Shown here: piece after piece, positions 55,819 to 64,000 of the stretch
Layout of the letters: each line of letters begins with the position of its first letter
Numbering within the stretch: the first letter of the stretch is position 1
DNA from: Exobasidium rhododendri
Lineage: Eukaryota > Basidiomycota > Exobasidiomycetes > Exobasidiales > Exobasidiaceae
Assembly: GCA_026210745.1 (NCBI GenBank)
Contig: CP110630.1
Location: 6,386,001-6,450,000, forward strand
Reading direction: 5' to 3'
Length of the DNA: 64,000 nt
Notes under the pieces: generated by a model
Told to the model about the DNA's origin: nothing
Seen by the model: the letters and a program-made list of their open reading frames with translations, nothing else
The model's database searches: none
Program-made: the position numbers and the translations under genes

Positions 55819-56200
55819 GCGATCTCTTTTTCTCCTGTGTCCACATTCATACATAACTTCCCCGCACACCATCTCTTAACGTACATCCTTACTCCTCTTG
55901 TTAACCAATCTTGTACATATGTGCTATAGGGCTTTCTGTCACTTGCAATGCGAGCAACATCATCCTGTGTCCGCCTTCCGGTCCCTTGCACGATCATCAA
56001 GTCGCTCTCGAAGTATATAGATACACACCCTCGACGTGAGCCACGTGGGAGATCTGAGCCGCGCGTTCAGGCCAGTCAGGATGATTGTAAGTCAAGTTAC
56101 GCACCAACGCCAAAAGTCACGAACACTCTCCTTGACACACACTCTCTCTCGACACAGCAACGCTCCCTTCCTCCTTGGCTGGATAGCTTCTCTTCGCATC
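55819..56200. promoter_or_regulatory. PUP3 upstream region with a likely 5' UTR intron
   Basis: 382 bp. A CACGTG box lies at 56042-56047. An upstream ATG (56081) followed by GTAAGT, and an acceptor CGACACAG near 56158, suggest a leader intron. After its removal the upstream ATG would open a short uORF that ends in TAA overlapping the start of the PUP3 frame. The gene's real start is taken as 56201. Confidence 0.45.
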
Positions 56201-57150
56201 ATGAGTATCATGGAGTATAATGGAGGGTCCGTGGTGGCTATGAAGGGCAAAAATTGTGTCGCAATAGGTGTGTGATATCTTTAAAAGGAAAAGGAAGCGG
56301 TCCTGGAGGAGCTGTATAAGGAGTGTGCAATGCTAAAGGCTGCTGTTCATCCTTCCATGTCACAGCGTCGGATCTGCGACTCGGTCAACAGGCAATGACG
56401 GTGGCTTGCAACTTCGACAAGGTCTTTCCAGTGACCGAGAGAACTTATGTCGGCCTGCCTGGACTTGCCTCGGACGTCTTGACACTGAAAGAGAAGTTTC
56501 GGTATAGGGTCAACATGTACAAGATGAAAGAGGAACGAGAGATCCAGCCAGAGACCTTCGCACACCTAGTCAGCAGCACATTATACGAGAAGAGGTGGGT
56601 AGAGTAAGGTAAAGGAACGGCGTGGACAACCAGGTCTGCTGACTGATTTTAGATGTTGCTGCTCTTAGATTCGGACCATATTTCATTGAACCGGTCATTG
56701 CAGGTATCTCATCACCAGATGCGCCAGAACCAAATGAGCCTTTTATTGCTGCCACAGATCTGATTGGATGTCTCAACTATGCAAAGGACTTTGTCGTCTC
56801 GGGAACAGCGAGGTGAGTCGGTCTTTGCATGGTCGTGGGGGGGATGTCTCTTCATCGCACTGACGAGCTTGTCACTTTCGCTCTCTTCCTCCATCAGTGA
56901 CAAGCTCTTTGGTATGGCGGAAGGATTGTGGGAGGAAGATTTGAATCCAGAGGAGCTATTTGAGACCATCAGTCAGACGATGTTGGGAGCTCTGGAGCGA
57001 GATGCATTGAGTGGTTGGGGAATAGTCGTACGAGTAATGTGAGTCCTCTTACCAGTCTCGAGGAAATACGTGCGTGACTAAGACGAGACTTCGGACCGCA
57101 GAACACCAGAGAGAGTCATTGAGAGAACGCTGCAAGCGAGGCAGGACTAA
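56201..57150 (+). CDS. PUP3: 20S proteasome subunit beta3 (PUP3/PSMB3)
   Basis: Non-catalytic beta3 subunit of the 20S core. Exons 56201-56267, 56366-56594, 56669-56812, 56898-57038 and 57102-57150 give 209 aa (family about 205). It begins [20 protein letters not shown] with no propeptide and no N-terminal catalytic threonine, as is normal for beta3. Recognisable blocks are [71 protein letters not shown] and [20 protein letters not shown]. It ends with [14 protein letters not shown]. Four introns in such a small gene is a high density for this window. The start is fixed by the exact family N-terminus. Confidence 0.96.
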
Positions 57151-57683
57151 GCAAGAAAAAGGAGATTATGAATCACTGTACCACACTCGAACATACTATC
57201 GATCACTTCAATGGAAGCAGCGTCTACATTTACTATTCTCGATGGAAGGGGGCAAGAATTGCCGGCGAGGAGAGGCGATTGGATCCTGCATGACTTCAAT
57301 TGAGTCTTGAGAGTCATCTAGTACGAGCTGTGTGGGCTGAGGCGCATGGCACGGCGGTACCTAAGACGTTGCTTTCGCCCTCTTCCTCGGTTGCTGTTGT
57401 TGTTGGCGGCTGAAGGTAGGCAGAAGCATATACTGCAAAGGTGATAAAAGCAAGCTGATGGAACCGCTCGCACGAAAGGTGCTGTGCCTTCCTCTTTACC
57501 CCCTCATCTCTCCCTTTCAGCATTGCAGGTCAATTGCTACAAGAGCCAAAGCTGGTCTTTGCTCTTCGTTTACTCTTGCCATCGTTACCTACTAATTCCT
57601 TGCGCCATCCCAGCACCAGATCACAATAATTATTCAGCCCACTTTGCTAGGCGTGTAAAGCGAAGGAGCATACCACGCTCCAG
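57151..57683. other. Intergenic between PUP3 and the secreted-protein gene
   Basis: 533 bp between plus-strand genes. Short ORFs on both strands have no recognisable content. Nothing further seen. Confidence 0.45.
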
Positions 57684-60600
57684 ATGAGATTGCTTGTGTC
57701 TTTCATTGGTGCGATACTTGCCGCTGTCCTAGTCATTTCGAAGGATGATCTCCGCAAACACGGCTGTGAGTGAAGGCTGCAGCACAGACGTACTTCTTTC
57801 CCACCCGTTCTCCTGATTCACTTGCTTCCCTTTCGTTGTGTAACAGCTCGATCTACGTCCATCAGTGCGCTGTGCCACCTCGTTTCGCCTGCGCTATCTC
57901 TTTTTCCTCTTCTCGAAGTGGGCATCGTCTGCGTTGCTACAAGTGGACTGGAGCGAGCAGCAGCATCATCAACCTCTTGGCGCAAATCTTTGGATACGTT
58001 GCATGACCACAAATCAGAAGATGTAGCAACAACACCCAGCCTCGATCCTGTCTCTGATTCCATCGCTGTCCAACAAGCTTCTTCAAAGGAGACTTTACGG
58101 GAGGGGTCAAATGTGGCACAGGACACCAAATCGCGAGATCACGAACCAAAGTGGTCGACTTTGGTCAAAGTGAATGCCTTGAAAGTAGCCAAGTGGTGCT
58201 GTTCTCCCAACCCCTACGAAGATGTGAACGTATCCCGCAGTCGCAAGGGGTCGAGTTTGGCAAGGAAGGAATCTCTAAAGTCTGTAAAATTGTCCTCGAT
58301 CGATAAAAAGAACCTGGAAGGGTGGCAAGATCACAGCCATCTTCTGCAGCATCCACACCTCGAGCCTCCTCCACCTCCTTCTCAAGCACCCAAGAGACTG
58401 ATCATCAACGACGACTTTGCTCGGAAAAAGGCGGAAAGACAGTTGAGGGAATATCATCACAAGCCGGCAACAGAAGGAAGGGCAAAGCAATTGCTAGAGG
58501 TGGAAGTGTCAAAGCAAAGCAAAAGCCCCTCTTTTCTTCGCAAGGAGGATGCGCCAGTGGAGGGTGTCAAAAGCTTGCTGTATGGCTCGGGCAGCAACAG
58601 CCAAAACAGTCACTCATTCAAGATCCGCAAAGAGCGAAAGCTTGACGCTGCTTCTACTCAAGATCACCAAGCTCGAGATGCTACTTCTGACGCAAAAGGG
58701 ATCGACAACCTGCTCAAGAGACACGAGGAGTCCATTGTATCTCGTCTCACCAAGAGGTCTTTCGAAACTCCTGCTGAAGTCGAAGAAGTCGCCATGAGCA
58801 AGAGAGGTAATAAGAGGGGAGCGATCCTCGCCAAGATTCTCCAACTCAAGACAGAAGAGACGGATCCCGACAGCCAGACTGCAAAGCCAGCATCTCATCG
58901 ACGCAGACCTTCAACAACCAGGACGATCGCTTCGCACAGCGGCAGTGACGATACATACAAACTATCCGGCCCGCAACAGATGTCGTTCACTTCAGCGTCA
59001 AAGCCGCGACAGTACATGTCGCAATACCATGTGATTGGCGACGAGTCCCACGTCTCAGATCCAGAGAGTCGAGTCCTTGGACTAGAAGAATTGTACGGAG
59101 CGTCAGGCGAAATCAACCCTCACATAGTATACTACGGGTCTAGTAGTCAGCCACCGTTCAAAGAGCTGAAAAGAGCAGCTTTCCAGCTTCTTCAATCATG
59201 CGAATCAGTGGACTCAGCCATCAACAAGTACCAAGAAGAATTTGGCAACTATATTAACTCCGAGGCCTATACGACTGCTTTCAATGAAGCATTGACGAAG
59301 TGGACAGACGGTCGAGGGCAAAGTGAAGCGGTGGGACAGCAGCAGCAGCAGCGCTCCTACTGGACTGGACCGTTTGAACCTGCAGATTCGAATACAGTGA
59401 CGTCCACACCTCGACCAAATCAACGCAGTAATGGAAGTGTTTGGAAAAAGCTGTGGAAGATGTCGCCTTCTTCTGTATCTGAGGGCAGCGTGGAGAAGAG
59501 GTCGCTTCCAGGAGGTGAAAGCACCTATCTTGGATCTGGCAGTGTATCCGAGAAGAATGACCACATACCATCAGACCGAGCGGCGATCACTTCAGTAGTG
59601 CCACAGGATGCTAAGAATACCGCAAAGCGTCGTCTGGTCAAGAGGGCGGTCCTGCCAATCATGCCAGAAGAAGAAGAAGAAGACTCTAGTAGTGCAGGTC
59701 GCGAACCAAAAGATGAAGCAAAGCTCACAAAGGAAGAGAATAATGAAGAGGAGGAAACCTCCATGCAAAAGAGATGGCGATCGAATCCTAAGCGTAATGC
59801 TAAGCGGTATCGTCCCTCGTACAAACAACCTCCCATTGAGCACGGTGAGAACAATGTATGGGCCGCAAGATACAAGGAAGCGGCGAAGATCAGTCCGGCA
59901 GCTGCTTTGGCAGTCGAGCAGCATGCTAGACTATTGGACATGATCGGAAGAGCTCACGTTGAAGAGCACAACGATCTTGGTCACTTCTTGGACTTACCGA
60001 CTCCACAATACTTTTACCCGAACTCACAGAATGGAAGAGGTGGGTACGGTGGCGGCAATCCAAGAGGAGGCGGACGCAGAAGACGGGGACCTCGGAGAGG
60101 GGGCTATCGAGGCGTAGACAGAGGCTCGCAGGGTGGAGATGGCGGCAGAGGTGGTGGCGATGGAGATAAAGATAGAGATCGAAGAAGGAGAGGAGGCAGA
60201 CGAGGAGGGGGTGGTGGAAACAGAGGAGGTGGAGGAGGAGGAGAAGGGGGAAGGGGAGGAGGAGCGGGCGGAAGTGGACGGACAGGAGGCAGTGGTGGCG
60301 GCGGTGGTGGTGACAACAGCCCTCGAAACTCCAAAGAGGACAAGGACGAAGCCAAGAAGACCATCCATCAGGACACAAGCTCAATCGAAAAGGAAGCCAA
60401 GAATCTGCACATCGATGACTCCAAGTACAAGGATGACCCACTCTACTCGTCGCTGAAGGAAGTCGTAGCAAGCCCTACCATCCCTCTCGAAGACAAGCAA
60501 AAGGCGCTGGAGGCATTAAGGAGATACGCAAACGGTACGCATAGGATGCAGACAGGCACATCACCAGGGGGACCAGACAAGGCGTCGAACTCGAATGCTC

Positions 60601-61850
60601 CCGTCGAAGATAAAAGTGGTGGTTCAAGTTCTCCTCCTGCAAGTAGCAGAGCTGGCGGCAATTCGATAGTTGACGACGTCGACCAGAGCATCTTCCCAAG
60701 TATACCACCACGTCATATCTCGGAAGTTGGAGTTGACCTGCGTTCAAAAGCAGGTCAAAATTTGCTGGCCTGGGAAGCAGACATGTCAAGATCAAGCAAA
60801 GAGGAGGAGGCACGCAAGGCCATGGACGTCTTTGACAATGTCCGTCAAGATCCAAAGTATCGAACGACTGCAGGCTTTGATCGTCCAGGGTATGTCGAAC
60901 AATACAGAGAGCTACGCAAGAAGGCAGAGCAAGGTCTGAAGAAGGCGCATCACGGTCACAATGATGCTTCTAGCTCGAGCGGTGGCGTCAGCGGAAGCGA
61001 TGGGAGTAAGCATGGTGGTGGTGGTGGCGGTGGTAGCGGCGGTGCTGGAGGCGGTGGCAGCGGCGGATCGAAAGCGAGCATCGATCAAAAGAAGCTGGAC
61101 GAAACGGGACTCAAAGAAATCGAGAAAAGTGCAATAGAGTCCTACAAAGAGTGGGAACAATCGGGTAAAAAGGTGGCAAAGAAAGGAACTCAGGGATCTT
61201 CGGATGCGGCTGAGACTCCCTCGACTCCCGTCATCAGTCCTCGCCTTGCCGTTCCTGATGAGCGTCTTGATCCTCAGTCGACGGATCATCTTCACCAACT
61301 AAGCCCTTCCGCTCCGACCGTGCCTGGCCCCAATGAAGAGCAAGCAAGGCTTATCCATTCGGCGATGAGTAAGTTCAACGGAGAGGATGGAACACGGACT
61401 AACTACGAGGCTCCTTCCCTCCCTCATTCCCATTCACAACCACCAAGCCCATCACACCTCCACGATGGCACTCTGGATGCAATAACATCTCAACTTGCCG
61501 GTAGTGCTCAGCACTCAGGCACTGACGGTGCTCACCTCCATGGCAAGGATCACAACGTGGCCCCAGTCTATTTGCCCGACCCACTTGCTCACCCGCCGTC
61601 TTTGGAGAATCTCAAAGATCGATACGAGAGACAGCTCCGAGAAGAGCAAGAACAGCATGAGGCGGACCGCGTGCGCAAAGGCAAGGGCAAGGCAGATGAA
61701 TTGAGCGGAATAGAGCGCATGGATCAAGTGAAGGAGACATTCGAAAGAGAAAAGGCGTCGAATGCGCATAGACTGGGCATATGGATACAAGAAAAGATGA
61801 GCAGGAAGCAGCACGGTCCAGGTAAAGGGAAGAATGGCAAAGACGACTAG
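57684..61850 (+). CDS. Putative secreted or membrane protein with RGG-rich centre (1361 aa)
   Basis: Not recognised. Exon 1 (57684-57765) encodes a signal-peptide-like start, MRLLVSFIGAILAAVLVIS; exon 2 is 57847-61850. A second hydrophobic stretch (ALSLFPLLEVGIVCVATSG) follows at about 40-60. It would be mostly removed if the in-frame acceptor at 57918 were used, so topology depends on splicing. The body is charged and helical in blocks (AINKYQEEFGNYINSEAYT, GYVEQYRELRKKAEQGLKK, AIESYKEWEQSGKK). About residues 755-855 are an Arg/Gly tract with many RGG/GGR units (DNA 60030-60330), and a Gly/Ser tract lies at about 1080-1105. RGG boxes normally bind RNA inside cells, so their pairing with a signal peptide is odd. 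The C-terminus is Lys/Arg-rich. A secreted protein gene follows 295 bp downstream. Confidence 0.7.
60030..60330. repeat. Purine-rich tract encoding an RGG/GGR domain
   Basis: About 300 bp of GGA/GGC/CGA-rich sequence on the plus strand, encoding the Gly/Arg-rich centre of the 1361-aa protein. A shorter GGT/GGC tract at about 61015-61075 encodes a Gly/Ser run. Confidence 0.75.
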
Positions 61851-62145
61851 ATTCGTCGAGCGACACGTTTGTAGCTGTCCTCCTGATCCTGAAATAGACT
61901 ACTTTACCCCCCTTTCCCCTCTTACTGGTGTCCGCGGTGTTAGCTCGCTCTGAGTGTCTACACTGCGCTGTCGCTCTCGACTACAGTATACATCGCATCT
62001 TTCAGCCTTCAGCCATGCGGTGTAGCGCCAACGTCAAACTTGACTCTAGAAAACGTTTGACCGAAGCTTCCATTAATTTTTCCGTCCCCTTTGAATTCCT
62101 CTCGGCACCCTTGAGAATTTTGCTTCTCTACATCACCATCTCATC

Positions 62146-62808
62146 ATGCTTCCTGTAGTGGCGCTCTTGCTCCTGATCTCAGCTCTGAATTTGCAGGCAG
62201 CGGGCCATCCCGTCGCCGCATCTCGATCAAGTTCATTCGACAGCGACAGTTCAGGACGAAGTTCACTGTCAGAATCGGGCAAGGAAGACTGGCGCGATTC
62301 CCGAGCGCTGTATCGAAATTTCCAAGAGCAGAATAGGCCTTCCTCTCATCCTTTCTCCGATACTTGGGGTCCAATTCAACATCCAAACTTGTCGACGGTG
62401 AATGGCGATCGACCTGTGGACAACTTCTTCGAGTTCCCATCGACGATGCTTTCGGGTAGACGGCCGACTTCTCTCCCGAGCCCGGCTTTGTTCGAGCATG
62501 AAATAGGTCCCAGCAGACAGCTAAAGGCACAAAAACAAGCTACGGCAGCCTCTTCATCCGCAAAGGATACGCTGGCGTCACGACGGTATCGTGACAAGGG
62601 AAAAGCAGTGTTGCAGCCTAGCTATTCCGCATTGTCGTCCTCTAGAAGCGACCGTCATGTAGACCACTTCGTACCTCCGTTACCCCGATTCATCGAGGTA
62701 GGCAGTACGTCAACGGCTCAGACAAACACTGCCGGGAAGAAGAGCAGCAAGAAGAATGTCTCAAAGTACATGAGCAAGTTCTTCCAGAGCTGTCGTCGAA
62801 TTGACTAA
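62146..62808 (+). CDS. Putative secreted protein (220 aa)
   Basis: Not recognised. Single exon. The start MLPVVALLLLISALNLQAAG is a textbook signal peptide, with probable cleavage around residues 19-24. The mature part is polar and Ser/Arg-rich (SRSSSFDSDSSGRSSLSES) with aromatic patches (DNFFEFPSTML, HVDHFVPPLPRFIEV) and a basic C-terminal end, KKSSKKNVSKYMSKFFQSC. It has only one cysteine after the signal, so it is not a disulfide-rich protein. In a plant- or host-associated basidiomycete such a protein would be screened as a candidate effector, but nothing here shows that. It is convergent with RRN11, with only 37 bp between stop codons, so the mRNAs probably overlap. Confidence 0.72.
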   Translation: MLPVVALLLLISALNLQAAGHPVAASRSSSFDSDSSGRSSLSESGKEDWRDSRALYRNFQEQNRPSSHPFSDTWGPIQHPNLSTVNGDRPVDNFFEFPSTMLSGRRPTSLPSPALFEHEIGPSRQLKAQKQATAASSSAKDTLASRRYRDKGKAVLQPSYSALSSSRSDRHVDHFVPPLPRFIEVGSTSTAQTNTAGKKSSKKNVSKYMSKFFQSCRRID

Positions 62809-62845
62809 GAATGGCTGCAGTCGTAGGCTCCTTTATCGAGGATCG

Positions 62846-64000
62846 TCACATCTCTTCATCGCTATCTTGTATTCGCGCCGGAGCCACAAAGGGAGCACGC
62901 AGTACCTCCAGATATGCTCGAGCCAAATTTCGAGCCCATTTATCATTACCCACTTCGATCTGAGGCTCTTCTCGTTCATCCTCTGAATTCATTACTATGT
63001 CATCGTCTTCGTCTTCGTCGTCGTCATTGTCTTTTTCTCCTCCGTCAGATTCGCTGCCACTCCTCCAGTTTTCTGCCTTAATTCTACTTTTGCTAGTCGA
63101 TCGATTCCGAGTCCCGCTTCTGCCTTCGCTCCGTCTTTGGCTGAGAGTGCGACTACGACTCCGACTACTGAATGCATCTGACCGTCCTCTCTTCTGACCT
63201 ATTCTTCCCACATTGAGTACAGTCTCAAACTTGCGCTCAGCTTCTCTCAAGATTGACTGAGCGGTCTTGTCCCCACGCTCGCGTAACACCAAGAGATTGT
63301 GAGGCACAGCTGCTATCACTTGATCGACTTCCGATACACCCTTTAGCGTGTAGTACAGCTGTGTGTTGGCGAGCTCATCCGACGGTGCAGATAGCTTGAG
63401 AAACAAGAGTGCGCTATAGAGGTGTAGAATAGGTTCTAGTCGATACGGATGTTGATTGATGACGATGTCGATCTCTGCCAAAGCTTGCTCTTCTTCACCC
63501 AGTGTGAGCAGCTCTGGAATGATTTCGATGAAGACATCGAGTTGCTACACGAGAGAGATGGCACGTTAGGATCGATCACATCAAGGAACGTCTCGAATGT
63601 CCCTGACTTACCAGCCCTGTCCGCGCTTTGCTCAGTTCACGCAGAAAAGCCAGACGCTTTCGTGCTACCTGCTCTCTCTTCGTCAAAGCTGGAAAGTCTG
63701 TACTATCGTCGAGCATATCTTCTTCGTTTGCATGTCGACCGGTAAGCGTTGCGACCTCAAGGGCGTACCTCCATAGCTCAATAGGCCTCCATTCATGCGA
63801 CTTGAGCAGAATCCTCAAACAACGAAAAGCTCGGACTCCATCCCTACGTCCTATACTGAGATGCAAAAGATCGAACACCTTTTGAAGATGCAAACGTCGA
63901 TGGGACGGCTCTTTGTAAATCTTATTGTGAATGTCGTAATTGTAGTCGACTTCGATCGTAGGCTGCTCTGAGAAAGAGGAGAGGGACCCTGTATCTTCTT
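62846..64000 (-). CDS. RRN11: RNA polymerase I core factor subunit RRN11 (partial)
   Basis: C-terminal part of a Rrn11-like subunit of the RNA polymerase I core factor, a TPR-type protein used for rDNA promoter recognition in the nucleolus. It runs off the right edge; visible exons are 64000-63612 and 63544-62846 (minus strand), joined in phase 0. Diagnostic text is LHLQKVFDLLHLSIGRRDGV, RAFRCLRILLKSHEWRPIEL, WRYALEVATL, then across the junction TGLQLDVFIEIIPELLTLG and QHPYRLEPILHLYSALLFL. The C-terminal about 110 residues are a Ser/Arg-rich then acidic disordered tail (DDDEDEDDDIVMNSEDE). The family call comes from the pattern of this TPR block, remembered from fungal Rrn11. The N-terminus and start lie outside the window. 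Confidence 0.78.

Noticed and set aside
57770-58129. Alternative ORFs over the start of the RGG protein gene
   Set aside because: The two-exon model joins a clean signal peptide in frame to the long ORF, so the others are shadows.

Overview
This is a nuclear fungal DNA window, almost certainly from a basidiomycete. Most protein-coding genes are broken by short introns (about 50-110 bp) with GTGAGT-type donors, CTGAC/TTGAC branch-site-like motifs and CAG/TAG acceptors. The conserved genes are typical single-copy eukaryotic ones. The combination of a Gbeta subunit, large serine-rich disordered proteins, secreted low-complexity proteins and moderate GC suggests Ustilaginomycotina; that placement is inference. 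I saw no bacterial, organellar or viral segment, no intact transposon, no CRISPR array and no convincing tRNA or rRNA gene.

Layout. 0-8 kb: ribosomal protein uS7 (RPS5), a Gbeta WD40 protein, the SMC5/6 SUMO ligase NSE2/MMS21 (minus) and CTP synthase. 8-10.9 kb: a poorly resolved stretch with coding-like fragments, including a 178-aa ORF and a cysteine-rich terminal exon. 10.9-20.4 kb: the INO80 ATPase, a protein with two F-box-like motifs, a 48-residue TOM5-like mitochondrial import subunit and a small unknown gene. 20.6-29.6 kb: an RSM22/METTL17-like mitoribosome factor, two tandem minus-strand paralogues of unknown function, CBF5 (dyskerin) and mitochondrial aspartate aminotransferase. 30-44.3 kb: a membrane-anchored disordered protein, an 1848-aa disordered protein with a conserved N-terminal module, and a type II membrane protein with a heparinase II/III-like ectodomain. 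45-57 kb: an ankyrin plus CCCH zinc-finger protein, NPL4, a frameshifted CHRD-domain gene, a Q/S-rich unknown and the proteasome beta3 subunit PUP3. 57.6-64 kb: a 1361-aa signal-peptide protein with an RGG-rich centre, a 220-aa secreted protein and the 3' part of the RNA polymerase I factor RRN11, which runs off the right edge.

Themes. Ribosome production is represented by uS7, CBF5, RRN11 and RSM22, and ubiquitin/SUMO/proteasome work by NSE2, the F-box protein, NPL4 and PUP3. They are scattered singly, as is usual in fungi, and there is no operon-like cluster. The less ordinary items are the tandem paralogue pair with matching one-codon last exons, the neighbouring pair of putatively secreted proteins, the decayed CHRD gene and the membrane-anchored lyase-like enzyme with an unresolved first exon junction. 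I did not find a clearly new biological system.
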